A DNA stretch of 64,000 nucleotides from Nocardioides marmorisolisilvae (GTDB lineage: Bacteria > Actinomycetota > Actinomycetes > Propionibacteriales > Nocardioidaceae): the NCBI RefSeq assembly GCF_003725775.1, contig NZ_RJSG01000002.1, forward strand, positions 1,206,400 to 1,270,399, given 5' to 3'. The notes under the pieces were generated by a model. That model ran no database searches and was not told the DNA's origin. It worked only from the letters and a program-made list of their open reading frames with translations. Shown piece by piece: positions 29,090 through 37,053 of the stretch. A program made the translations under genes and the position numbers. How positions within the stretch are numbered: the first letter of the stretch is position 1; the number at the start of each line of letters is the position of its first letter.

Positions 29090-29509
29090 TCAGTGGCAGG
29101 TGGCGTCGGCGGCGGTCGGCGGCTCGGACATGACTGGGCGGACCTCGATCCACTCGTGGATCGGCTTGCCTCCGGCGCCCGGCGCTGCGGAGAGCTCGGC
29201 AGTGAGCTCGACGGCCCGCTCGTAGCTGTCGACGTCGATGAACATCCAGCCGGCGATCAGGTCCTTGGTCTCCGCGAACGGTCCGTCGGTGACCGGGGGA
29301 CGTCCCTCGCCGCCGTACTGGACCCAGGCGCCCTCGGGCGCGACGGCCTCGGCCGCGACGAACTCGCCGCTCTGCTCGAGCCGGGAGGCGAAGTCCCGCA
29401 TGAACTGGATGTGGTTGGTGATCTCCTCAGGCGTCCACTGGTCCATCGGCACGTCGTTCACCGGAGCAGGTGCGCCGTTGTAGTGCTTCAGCAACAGGTA
29501 CTTGGCCAT
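29090..29509 (-). CDS. YciI/DGPF-domain protein, partner of the ECF42 sigma factor
   Basis: The 139-residue protein begins MAKYLLLKHYNG and has the DGPF motif TDGPFAETKDLIAGWMFIDV near residue 80. Such proteins are almost always encoded next to ECF42 sigma factors and are their known target genes in Streptomyces. The biochemical role is unresolved. It lies one base upstream of the sigma gene in the same operon. Confidence 0.92.
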   Translation of the reverse strand: MAKYLLLKHYNGAPAPVNDVPMDQWTPEEITNHIQFMRDFASRLEQSGEFVAAEAVAPEGAWVQYGGEGRPPVTDGPFAETKDLIAGWMFIDVDSYERAVELTAELSAAPGAGGKPIHEWIEVRPVMSEPPTAADATCH

Positions 29510-29650
29510 CTGCGAATCTCCTCGGTTGCGGTGCGACCCATTCTGGCCGCGTCTGTCCCAGGGACGGAGTCGTCAGACGCTTTCCTACATCTGAGGTGCC
29601 AGAAACCTGGAAAAGGGGAGGTGGAACCCGTTCTCCCGCGTAAACGTGTT

Positions 29651-29677
29651 GACATAATGTCCCTTATCGGCGACATA
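29651..29677. repeat. GACATA repeats in an AT-rich patch
   Basis: GACATAATGTC (29651-29661) is an odd palindrome, and GACATA recurs at 29672-29677. The patch, between the DGPF gene start and the GNAT stop, is lower in GC than its surroundings. It could be an operator or the relic end of an insertion sequence; no transposase is present. Confidence 0.3.
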
Positions 29678-29678
29678 C

Positions 29679-30149
29679 CTACTCACGGGGGTCTACCGGG
29701 AGAAGGGCCAGATCCACGTACTCAGCCCCGTCGACGACGTACCTGTCGATCTCACAGAACCAGTTCCCCACCGCGAACCGCATGCCGTCGACGTTCGCGA
29801 CCAGGACGACGGTCTCGATCCGCTGCGAGCCGAGCTGACGTGCAACCTCCAGCATCTGTGCCAGGTATTCGGTCCCGTACCCCCGGTTCCTGTACTCCGG
29901 CAGGATCTTGACGATCACTGTTCGGGTGTCCGAATTGTCGGTAGGCGAGCGCACCGTGGCATTCCCGACCAGGTCCTCGCCCGCGTAGGCCAGGGTCAGA
30001 AGGTTCACCTGCCGGCGCTCGCTGATCTCCTCCGCCGACAACGGCGAGGCCGGAATGATCGTGTTGTGGATCTGCCTCCAGGCATCCTCGGTCTCCTCGG
30101 TGACCTCGACGATGCGCAGCTGCTTTCCCACACCGCCATCTTCGGTCAT
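29679..30149 (-). CDS. GNAT family N-acetyltransferase
   Basis: The 156-residue protein contains the acetyl-CoA binding motif A pattern VKILPEYRNRGYGTEYLAQML (residues 87-107), preceded by a beta-strand core with DLVGNATVRSPTD. The substrate is unknown. ATG 30149 is chosen because it begins the first recognisable strand (MTEDGGVGKQLRIVEV). The longer frame would run through the divergent VOC gene, only nine bases away. Confidence 0.85.
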   Translation of the reverse strand: MTEDGGVGKQLRIVEVTEETEDAWRQIHNTIIPASPLSAEEISERRQVNLLTLAYAGEDLVGNATVRSPTDNSDTRTVIVKILPEYRNRGYGTEYLAQMLEVARQLGSQRIETVVLVANVDGMRFAVGNWFCEIDRYVVDGAEYVDLALLPVDPRE

Positions 30150-30158
30150 GCTGCGCCC

Positions 30159-30512
30159 ATGGAACGTGTTCTGGGCATCGGCGGTTTCTTCCTGCGCGCG
30201 GACGACCCGGCAGCGCTGAACGCCTGGTACCGCGACGTGCTGGGTCTGGACGCTGGTGAGCACGGGATCTGGACCCAGGAACCCGGCCCGACGGTGTTCG
30301 CCACGTTCGACGCGGACACCGACTACTTCGGCCCGGGTTCGGCACCCAGCATGCTGAACTTCCGAGTTGCGAGCCTGGACGCGATGCTCGCCCAGTTGCG
30401 CGAGGGCGGCGCCGACGTCGCTGACCACGTCGAGGCGATGGAGGGTGTCGGTCGCTTCGGGTGGGTCACCGACCCGGCCGGCAACCGGATCGAGCTCTGG
30501 GAACCCGCCTGA
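30159..30512 (+). CDS. VOC (glyoxalase/bleomycin-resistance fold) protein
   Basis: This 117-residue protein has the vicinal-oxygen-chelate pattern: GGFFLRADDPAALNAWYRDVLGLD at the N terminus and FGWVTDPAGNRIELWEPA at the C terminus, with a metal-ligand glutamate in IELWE. Function may be detoxification of an electrophile, but no substrate is indicated. ATG 30159 is separated from the divergent GNAT start by nine bases, so each promoter must lie inside the other gene or the leader regions overlap. Confidence 0.85.
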   Translation: MERVLGIGGFFLRADDPAALNAWYRDVLGLDAGEHGIWTQEPGPTVFATFDADTDYFGPGSAPSMLNFRVASLDAMLAQLREGGADVADHVEAMEGVGRFGWVTDPAGNRIELWEPA

Positions 30513-30536
30513 CGACACGCGGGTGAACATTGCCTG

Positions 30537-30569
30537 AAAACGCTTCCCAAACGGCACCGGAGGCGTTTT
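30537..30569 (+). terminator. Hairpin after the VOC gene
   Basis: AAAACGCTTCC (30537-30547) pairs with GGAGGCGTTTT (30559-30569) through one wobble, giving an 11-base stem that ends in TTTT. It probably terminates the VOC transcript. Confidence 0.6.
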
Positions 30570-30580
30570 ATTGCTCTCAC

Positions 30581-30612
30581 GGGGACGCCACTTCGGCGTC
30601 CCCTTCTCGTTC
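30581..30612 (+). terminator. Second hairpin before the phospholipase gene
   Basis: GGGGACGCC (30581-30589) and GGCGTCCCC (30595-30603) form a 9-base stem with an ACTTC loop, followed by the pyrimidine run TTCTCGTTCC. It lies only 23 bases before the phospholipase start, so it is either a tandem terminator or part of that gene's leader. Confidence 0.65.
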
Positions 30613-30634
30613 CCCCGCACCCAGGAGCGTTCAG

Positions 30635-32347
30635 ATGTTCGAAGGCATGACCCGCCGTGATGTCGTGAAGCTGATGGCAGGAGCCGGCAGTGCGGCGGCC
30701 CTCAGCTCGCTGGCCGGACCGATCCTGGACCGGGCCTATGCCGCGGACCCGTGCGGCGGTTCGCTGTCGGACATCGAGCACTTCGTGTTCCTGATGCAGG
30801 AGAACCGGTCCTTCGACCACTACTACGGCACGTTGTCCGGGGTGCGGGGCTTCAACGACACCGCGGCGATCAACGCCGGGCTCTTCAACCAGAAGGGCTA
30901 CAACATCGCCACCAAGCAGGCGGACCCGAACTCCTACGTGCAGCCGTTCCGCCTGGACACCACCCGGGGCGCCACCCTGGACGGCGAGGCGATCAACGAC
31001 CCGGACCACGGCTGGGCCGGCGCGCACCAGTGCTGGAACGGCGGTGCGATGGACCAGTGGGTGAAGTCGCACGTGGCCACCGACGGCCTGGCCAACGGTC
31101 CGGCGACGATGGGGTACTACACCCGCGAGGACATCCCGGTGCACATGGCGCTGGCCGATGCCTTCACGATCTGTGACCACTACTTCTGCTCGGTGCTCGG
31201 GCCGACGGACCCGAACCGGCTCTACTGGATCTCGGGCACCATCGACCCCGACGGCACCCACGGCGGTCCCCTGCTCGAGACCCCGACACTGGTCCCCCGC
31301 AACAAGTACTCCTGGCGCACCTACCCGGAGAACCTGCAGGACGCGGGCGTCTCCTGGAAGGTCTACACGAGCCAGCAGGCACCGATCGTCTCCGGTGCGG
31401 TCCTGTCCGGCATGCTCAGCGCCTTCAAGAACTTCCAGAACCCGCTCTCGCAGCTCTACTTGCGCGGCCAGGCGCCGATCTACCCGGTCAACTTCGCCTC
31501 GGACGTGAAGAACAACAAGCTGCCGAAGGTCTCCTGGATCATCCCGGACCTGCTGGCCTGCGAGCACCCGGCGCTGCCGCCGGCGTTCGGCGCGGTCGGC
31601 ATCCTGCGGGTGCTGGACATCCTGACCTCCAACCCGGCGGTGTGGGAGAAGACGGCCCTGATCATCAGCTACGACGAGAACGGCGGGTTCTTCGACCACG
31701 TGGCTCCCCCGACGGCTCCCCCGGGAACGCCGGGCGAGTACGTGACGGTGAACCCGCTGTCGAACGTGAAGAGCTCCGCGGGCATCCGCGGGCCGATCGG
31801 TCTCGGCTTCCGGGTCCCGGGCCTGGTCATCTCGCCGTACTCGCGCGGTGGCCTGGTGGCCAGCGAGACCTTCGACCACACCTCCCAGCTGCGCCTGGTC
31901 GAGTCCCGGTACGGCGTCGAGGTGCCGAACCTGACGTCCTGGCGCCGTTCGGTGACCGGTGACATGACCTCGGCGTTCAACTTCGCCGCGGCCAAGGACG
32001 CCTCGAACCCGAACATCCAGCCGCGTCAGGAGATGGGCACCGGCCAGGTGCTGATCCAGACCCACGCCGGCCTGGACGTCATCGCCGGGACCTTCTTCGC
32101 CTCCCAAGCGCTCACTCCCTACCCGGTTCCGCCGAACTCGATGCCGGTCGTCGAGTCCGGACCGGCCCGGGGTGTGCCGAGCGGCCCCGACGGCTGCTCG
32201 CCGGTCGCCTCGCAGGACAGCACGCCGAGTGCGGTCGACGGTCTCGAGGACCTCTCCATCGAGCCGGTGCAGACCCGCATCGGCAAGGCCGGTGAGGAGA
32301 TCCGCGCCGCGGTGCTCGACAAGACCTCCCCGAAGACGAAGGCCTGA
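30635..32347 (+). CDS. Exported phosphoesterase, phospholipase C/acid phosphatase (AcpA-like)
   Basis: The 570-residue enzyme begins with a twin-arginine signal (R7-R8 in MTRRDVVKLMAG, hydrophobic core to about residue 33), so it should leave by the Tat pathway whose tatA and tatC genes are in the same window. The phosphoesterase motif FLMQENRSFDHYYGTLSG follows directly. Later motifs include YDENGGFFDHVAPP and GLGFRVPGLVISPYSRGG. It may cleave phospholipids or other phosphate esters. ATG 30635 follows a CAGGAG ribosome binding site. Confidence 0.9.
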   Translation: MFEGMTRRDVVKLMAGAGSAAALSSLAGPILDRAYAADPCGGSLSDIEHFVFLMQENRSFDHYYGTLSGVRGFNDTAAINAGLFNQKGYNIATKQADPNSYVQPFRLDTTRGATLDGEAINDPDHGWAGAHQCWNGGAMDQWVKSHVATDGLANGPATMGYYTREDIPVHMALADAFTICDHYFCSVLGPTDPNRLYWISGTIDPDGTHGGPLLETPTLVPRNKYSWRTYPENLQDAGVSWKVYTSQQAPIVSGAVLSGMLSAFKNFQNPLSQLYLRGQAPIYPVNFASDVKNNKLPKVSWIIPDLLACEHPALPPAFGAVGILRVLDILTSNPAVWEKTALIISYDENGGFFDHVAPPTAPPGTPGEYVTVNPLSNVKSSAGIRGPIGLGFRVPGLVISPYSRGGLVASETFDHTSQLRLVESRYGVEVPNLTSWRRSVTGDMTSAFNFAAAKDASNPNIQPRQEMGTGQVLIQTHAGLDVIAGTFFASQALTPYPVPPNSMPVVESGPARGVPSGPDGCSPVASQDSTPSAVDGLEDLSIEPVQTRIGKAGEEIRAAVLDKTSPKTKA

Positions 32348-32752
32348 TCAGCGCTCGGGCGTCAGCACCGGCTTCACGTCGAGGATCGGGGTGCCGTCCA
32401 GCGCTTCGAGGGCGCGCACCCGGATCCTGGTGCCGCTGACCTCGACGACCTGGACGTCGTGCAGGCCGATCGGGTTGGGGCGCGACGGCGAGCGCGTGGC
32501 GAACACCCCGGTCAGCGGTCGGTCGGTCTCCCCGCGCGGGTGCACGGCGAGCGTGTCCCGGTCGGCCCGGTCGAGCCAGGTGATCACGACCAGATCGTGC
32601 CCCGGCTCGATACCGGTCAGCGCCGCGGCGTACGGGTCCTCGAGGACGAGCCAGGCCTCGGGCGCGCCCTCGTCCGCCTGTCGGGGCGCGTCCGCCAGGG
32701 AGGTCAGCGTCGAGCTGACGTGACCGATCGGGCGTACCTCGAAGCCGGTCAC
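32348..32752 (-). CDS. TrmO/TsaA-like tRNA m6t6A methyltransferase domain protein
   Basis: The 134-residue protein shows the TsaA/YaeB signature: FEVRPIGHVSST, DLVVITWLDRAD, FATRSPSRPNPIGLHDVQVV and GTPILDVKPVL. TrmO methylates t6A37 in certain tRNAs using SAM. This copy is short and may lack the C-terminal half of the E. coli enzyme, so activity is not certain. GTG 32752 overlaps the stop of the UvrA-like gene (GTGA). Its stop abuts that of the phospholipase gene, forming TGATCA. Confidence 0.82.
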   Translation of the reverse strand: MTGFEVRPIGHVSSTLTSLADAPRQADEGAPEAWLVLEDPYAAALTGIEPGHDLVVITWLDRADRDTLAVHPRGETDRPLTGVFATRSPSRPNPIGLHDVQVVEVSGTRIRVRALEALDGTPILDVKPVLTPER

Positions 32753-35100
32753 GACGCGACGTACTCCGCGAGGTGCTTCCCGGTCAGCGTCTTCTTCTTG
32801 GCCGTCACCAGGGCGCGCGGCGTGCCCTCGAAGACGACCTTCCCGCCGTCGTGGCCGGCGCCCGGACCCAGGTCGATGATCCAGTCCGCGTGCGCCATCA
32901 CCGCTTGGTGGTGCTCGATGACCACGACCGACTTCCCGGAGTCGACCAGACGGTCGAGCAGCCCGAGGAGCTGCTCGACGTCGGCCAGGTGCAGCCCGGT
33001 GGTCGGCTCGTCGAGCACGTAGACGTCGCCCTGCTCGGCCATCTGGGTAGCCAGCTTGAGCCGCTGCCGCTCTCCCCCGGACAACGTGGTGAGAGCCTGG
33101 CCGAGGTTCAGGTAGCCCAGCCCGACGTCGGCGAGCCGCTCCAGGATCTTGTGAGCGGTGGGTGTGGCGGCCTCGCCCTCGGCGAAGAACGTCAGCGCCT
33201 CGGTCACGGGCATCTCCAGGACCTCGGCGATGTTCCTGCCACCGAAGGTGTACTCCAGCACCGCCGCCTGGAACCGTCGTCCCTCGCACTCCTCGCAGGT
33301 TGACTCGACCGTGGCCATCACGCCGAGCTCGGTGAAGATGACGCCGGCGCCGTTGCAGGCCGGGCAGCCACCTTCGGAGTTGGCGCTGAACAGTGCCGGC
33401 TTGACCCCGTTGGCCTTGGCGAACGCCTTGCGGATCGGTTCGAGCAACCCGGTGTAGGTCGCGGGATTGCTCCGGCGCGAGCCCTTGATCGCGCCCTGGT
33501 CGATCACGACGACGCCATCGCGCCCGGCCACCGAGCCTTGGACCAGGGAGCTCTTGCCGGAGCCGGCGACTCCGGTGAGGACGCACAGCACCCCCAACGG
33601 GATGTCGACGTCCACGTCCTGGAGGTTGTGCGTGCCGGCCTTGCGGACCTCCAGCTGACCGGACGCCGTCCGGACCTCGTCCTTGAGGACCGCGCGGTCG
33701 CCCAGGTGCTTGCCGGTGACGGTGCCGCTGGAGCGCAGGCCCGACACGGTGCCTTCGAAGCAGATCTGGCCACCTCCGGCACCGGCCCCCGGGCCGAGGT
33801 CGACGACGTGGTCGGCGATCGCGATCGTCTCCGGCTTGTGCTCGACGACGAGAACGGTGTTGCCTTTGTCGCGCAACTGGAGGAGCAGGCCGTTCATCCG
33901 CTCGATGTCGTGCGGGTGCAGCCCGATCGTGGGTTCGTCGAAGACGTAGGTGACGTCGGTTAGCGACGAGCCGAGGTGGCGGATCATCTTCGTCCGCTGC
34001 GACTCACCGCCCGACAGCGTCCCGGCTGGCCGGTCGAGCGAGAGGTAGCCCAGGCCGATCTCAGCGAAGGCGTCGAGCAGGTCCTGGAGGCCGGAGAGCA
34101 GCGGCGCCACCCCGGGCTCCTTGACCGTGCGCAGCCAGGCGGCGAGGTCGCTGATCTGCATCGTGCAGACCTCGGCGATGTTCTTGCCGTTGATCGTCAC
34201 CGAGCGGGCCTCGGCCGACAGCCGGGTGCCCTCGCACTCCGGGCAGGTGGTGAAGGTGACGGCGCGCTCGACGAACCGTCGCACGTGCGGCTGCATGGCC
34301 TCGACGTCCTTGGCGAGCATCGACTTCTGGACCTTGACCAGCACACCCTCGTAGGTGAGGTTCACGCCCTCGACCTTGATCTTCTCCGGCTCGCCGTACA
34401 GCAGCTTCTTGAGGTCACGGGCGGAGAACTTGCCGACCGGCTTGTCCATGTCGAAGCCGGCGCCGGAGAAGATGCGCCCGTACCAGCCGTCCATGCTGTA
34501 GCCGGGCACGAGCAGGGCGCCGTCGGCCAGGGACCTCGTCTCGTCGAAGATCGCGGTCAGGTCGAAGTCGTTGAGCGCTCCCATGCCCTCGCACCTGGGG
34601 CACATCCCGCCCTGGTAGACCTGCTGCTTGACGACCTGGGTCTTCCCCTTGGTCGTCTCGGTCTTCATCATCCCGCTGGCGATCCGCGTCGGGACGTTGA
34701 AGGAGAACGCTTGCGGGGATCCGATGTGCGGCGTGCCGATCCGGCTGAACAGGATGCGCAGCATCGCGTTGGCGTCGGTCGCTGTGCCGACGGTCGAGCG
34801 CGGGTTGGCGCCCATCCGCTCCTGGTCGACGATGATCGCGGTGGTCAGACCCTCGAGATGGTCCACCTCGGGCCGCGCGAGCGTCGGCATGAACCCTTGG
34901 ACGAACGCGCTGTAGGTCTCGTTGATCAACCGCTGGGACTCTGCGGCGATGGTGTCGAACACCAGCGAGCTCTTGCCCGAGCCGGAGACCCCGGTGAAGG
35001 CGGTCAACCGCCTCTTCGGGATCTCGACGGTGACGTCCTTGAGGTTGTTCACCCGAGCCCCGTGCACCCGGATCAGGTCGTGGTTGTCGGCCTTGTTCAT
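32749..35100 (-). CDS. Short UvrA-family ABC ATPase (UvrA2/DrrC-like)
   Basis: The 783-residue protein has both UvrA nucleotide-binding domains: Walker A GVSGSGKSSLVFDT near residue 37 and GVAGSGKSSLVQGS in the second half, each with a signature such as LSGGESQRTKM and LSGGERQRLKL. Zinc-binding CPRCEG, CPECEG and CPACNG/CEECEG clusters are present. It is about 170 residues shorter than housekeeping UvrA, and the segment after LRILFSRIGTP lacks the UvrB-binding domain. Such paralogues occur in antibiotic producers and stress-tolerant bacteria. ATG 35100 has a GGGGAGAG ribosome binding site. Confidence 0.9.
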   Translation of the reverse strand: MNKADNHDLIRVHGARVNNLKDVTVEIPKRRLTAFTGVSGSGKSSLVFDTIAAESQRLINETYSAFVQGFMPTLARPEVDHLEGLTTAIIVDQERMGANPRSTVGTATDANAMLRILFSRIGTPHIGSPQAFSFNVPTRIASGMMKTETTKGKTQVVKQQVYQGGMCPRCEGMGALNDFDLTAIFDETRSLADGALLVPGYSMDGWYGRIFSGAGFDMDKPVGKFSARDLKKLLYGEPEKIKVEGVNLTYEGVLVKVQKSMLAKDVEAMQPHVRRFVERAVTFTTCPECEGTRLSAEARSVTINGKNIAEVCTMQISDLAAWLRTVKEPGVAPLLSGLQDLLDAFAEIGLGYLSLDRPAGTLSGGESQRTKMIRHLGSSLTDVTYVFDEPTIGLHPHDIERMNGLLLQLRDKGNTVLVVEHKPETIAIADHVVDLGPGAGAGGGQICFEGTVSGLRSSGTVTGKHLGDRAVLKDEVRTASGQLEVRKAGTHNLQDVDVDIPLGVLCVLTGVAGSGKSSLVQGSVAGRDGVVVIDQGAIKGSRRSNPATYTGLLEPIRKAFAKANGVKPALFSANSEGGCPACNGAGVIFTELGVMATVESTCEECEGRRFQAAVLEYTFGGRNIAEVLEMPVTEALTFFAEGEAATPTAHKILERLADVGLGYLNLGQALTTLSGGERQRLKLATQMAEQGDVYVLDEPTTGLHLADVEQLLGLLDRLVDSGKSVVVIEHHQAVMAHADWIIDLGPGAGHDGGKVVFEGTPRALVTAKKKTLTGKHLAEYVAS

Positions 35101-35122
35101 CGTGCTCTCCCCAGATCCCGTC

Positions 35123-35575
35123 TCACACCAACCAGTCCCCGTCGCGCATGAGCGTACGGCCGGCGATCTCGTTGGACTCCCGCCACGCCTGGAGCCGCAG
35201 CGGACGCAGCACCAGGAACCGGTAGCTGCTCCCCTGCCGGGGGTCCCAGTCCGCCTGCCCCACGTACGCCGCCCAGAGCTCGTCGTCATCCTCGACCGCG
35301 ACGTCCCGCTCGAGAACCGCGTCGATCATCACCACGTCGCGAGTCGGGCCGACGGCCAGGCGTGCCGCGCCCGAGGCCACCAGGTTCCGTGCGGTGCGCG
35401 AGGTCGGTTCGACCGCGATCACGGCCCGCTCCCCCGCCCAGCACAGCGAGAGGGGCACCAGGTGAGCCTGGCCGGCGGCTGAGGCCGTGGCCACCCAGAC
35501 GTCGATCGCGTGGGTGGCCAGCAGCGCGAGCGCGTCGGCCTTGCGGGTCAGCGGGTCGCGGGCGTCCTCGGTCAA
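35123..35575 (-). CDS. PPOX-class (F420-dependent type) oxidoreductase
   Basis: This 150-residue split-barrel protein shows the pyridoxamine-oxidase-like pattern LLATHAIDVWVATASAAGQ, HLVPLSLCWAGERAVIA, TARNLVASGAARLAVG and the C-terminal YRFLVLRPLRLQAWRE. Actinobacterial relatives bind F420. TTG 35575 overlaps the upstream stop in TTGA, so it is the third or fourth gene of a VOC operon. A start further inside is possible. Confidence 0.8.
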   Translation of the reverse strand: MTEDARDPLTRKADALALLATHAIDVWVATASAAGQAHLVPLSLCWAGERAVIAVEPTSRTARNLVASGAARLAVGPTRDVVMIDAVLERDVAVEDDDELWAAYVGQADWDPRQGSSYRFLVLRPLRLQAWRESNEIAGRTLMRDGDWLV

Positions 35576-36171
35576 CGGCTCTCCCAGACGAAGCCGTCCG
35601 GGTCGGCGAACGCACCGAGCGAGCCGAGGACGGCGAGCCGGTGCGAGCCGGACCCCTCGGGGCTCACCCCGGCGTCCTTCGCCGCGGCCTTGCGACCGTA
35701 GAGCGCCAGCTTGACCGGAGCGGCGTCGAACTCGACGTACTTGCTGCCGAAGCTCTTGGCCACGCCCAGACCGCGGTCGGCGTAGAACTGCTTGGTCGCC
35801 TTCACGTCCGTGACGCCCAGCAGCAGGACCAGGTCCTCGAAGCGCTGCTCCACCGGCGCCGTGTCCTTCTTCGAGGACGCCGCGACTTTCCACAGGGTCC
35901 CGTCCGGGGCCTGGAGGACCGCGCCGTAGCCCCAGAAGCTCTTCGCAGCCGGCTTGATCGTCGTGGCTCCGGCGTCCAGGGCCGCGGTCACGAACGCGTC
36001 CACGTTCCCGGGCTGGGAGCAGACCAGCGAGACGGTGAAGCCGCGGAAGCCCGAGGTGGCCTCGGTCGTCTCACGCACCTCGATGCGCTCCTCGACGCCG
36101 AGCGCCTTGTAGAAGACCTGGGCGGCGGCGACGTCCTCGACCTCGAGGACCAGCGTGTCGACGGTCCCCAT
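35572..36171 (-). CDS. VOC family protein with two glyoxalase modules
   Basis: The 199-residue protein contains two VOC repeats (residues 3-100 and 110-197): VDTLVLEVEDVAAAQVFYKAL and VLLLGVTDVKATKQFYADR start each half, and APDGTLWKVAAS and DPDGFVWESR end each. ATG 36171 overlaps the preceding stop by one base. GTG 36174 would give a four-base overlap and one extra residue and is equally possible. It is coupled to both neighbours. Confidence 0.82.
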   Translation of the reverse strand: MGTVDTLVLEVEDVAAAQVFYKALGVEERIEVRETTEATSGFRGFTVSLVCSQPGNVDAFVTAALDAGATTIKPAAKSFWGYGAVLQAPDGTLWKVAASSKKDTAPVEQRFEDLVLLLGVTDVKATKQFYADRGLGVAKSFGSKYVEFDAAPVKLALYGRKAAAKDAGVSPEGSGSHRLAVLGSLGAFADPDGFVWESR

Positions 36172-36581
36172 CACGACACCTGGTTGATGCGGATGAGGTT
36201 GCCGAACGGGTCGCGCACCGCGCAGTCCCGGATGCCGTACGGCTGGTCGATCGGCTCCTGGACGATGTCGATGTCCGCGGCCTGGAGGCGCTCGAAAGCC
36301 GCGTCGAGGTCCTTGCTGGCCAGCGTAAGGATCGCGTAGGTGCCCTTGGCCATCATCTCGGTGATGGTCGCGCGCTCCTCGGCGGTCACGCCCGGGTCGG
36401 CGGCCGGCGGGGTGAGCACGAGGTTCACGTCGGGCTGGTCGGCCGGTCCCACGGTGAGCCAGTGCATGCCGTTGTAGCCGACGTCGTTGCGCAGGTCCAT
36501 GCCGAGCTTGTCGCAGTAGAACTCGACCGCGGCGTCCCGATCGGTGTGCGGGAGGAATGCTGAGTGAATGTTGATGTCCAT
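36171..36581 (-). CDS. VOC family protein
   Basis: The 136-residue single-module VOC protein begins MDINIHSAFLPHTDRDAAVEFY and ends CAVRDPFGNLIRINQVS, the usual first and last strands. It resembles proteins annotated as glyoxalase/extradiol dioxygenase superfamily members of unknown substrate. ATG 36581 is chosen over GTG 36590 because TAGCGT lies seven bases before it. The gene starts the minus-strand VOC-VOC-PPOX operon just downstream of an AraC regulator. Confidence 0.85.
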   Translation of the reverse strand: MDINIHSAFLPHTDRDAAVEFYCDKLGMDLRNDVGYNGMHWLTVGPADQPDVNLVLTPPAADPGVTAEERATITEMMAKGTYAILTLASKDLDAAFERLQAADIDIVQEPIDQPYGIRDCAVRDPFGNLIRINQVS

Positions 36582-36594
36582 GACGTTCACGCTA
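36579..36594 (-). promoter_or_regulatory. Leaderless promoter of the VOC operon
   Basis: Minus-strand TAGCGT (36594-36589), seven bases, then ATG 36581. It supports a start nine bases downstream of the longest possible frame. Confidence 0.5.
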
Positions 36595-36630
36595 GAGGCG
36601 GGCGCGCCACGGGTGCTTCTCGATTCCTGA

Positions 36631-37041
36631 TCAATGCTGCCGGACAGGCCGCGTGACCTTCTTGGCCTCGCACGCGGGGATGCCCGAGAGGTCCTCGCCC
36701 CCGGACTCGCGGTACACGCTCGGCGGTACGCCGACCAGCTCGGTGAACCGGGTGCTGAAGGTTCCCAGTGAGGAGCAGCCCACCTCGAAGCAGACCTCCG
36801 TGACCGAGAGGTCGCCGCGACGGAGCAGAGCCATCGCGCGCTCGATCCGACGGGTCATCAGGTAGGCGTACGGCGACTCGCCGTACGCCAGCTTGAACTG
36901 CCGGCTCAGGTGCCCGGCGGACATGTGCACGCCACGCGCCAGCGCCTCCACGTCGAGCGGCTGGGCGTACTCCCGGTCCATCCGGTCGCGCACCTGGCGC
37001 AGCAGCGCGAGGTCACGGAGTCGGGCTTCGTCGGTGGGCAC
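36631..37041 (-). CDS. AraC family transcriptional regulator
   Basis: The 136-residue protein is essentially an AraC DNA-binding domain (residues 12-110), with both helix-turn-helix motifs: LDVEALARGVHMSAGHLSRQF and LSVTEVCFEVGCSSLGTFS, followed by FTELVGVPPSVYRE. It lacks an N-terminal sensory domain. Short AraC proteins beside VOC genes are common in actinobacteria, so the downstream VOC operon is the probable target. GTG 37041 is leaderless. Confidence 0.9.
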   Translation of the reverse strand: MPTDEARLRDLALLRQVRDRMDREYAQPLDVEALARGVHMSAGHLSRQFKLAYGESPYAYLMTRRIERAMALLRRGDLSVTEVCFEVGCSSLGTFSTRFTELVGVPPSVYRESGGEDLSGIPACEAKKVTRPVRQH

Positions 37042-37053
37042 CCCTCGATGCTA
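37039..37053 (-). promoter_or_regulatory. Leaderless promoter of the AraC gene
   Basis: Minus-strand TAGCAT (37053-37048), six bases, then GTG 37041. The first three bases of the hexamer are also the TAG stop codon of the upstream dehydrogenase gene. Confidence 0.5.

Noticed and set aside
32345-32350. TGATCA formed by the back-to-back stops of the phospholipase and TrmO genes
   Set aside because: It is a chance result of adjacent TGA codons on opposite strands, with no sign of function.
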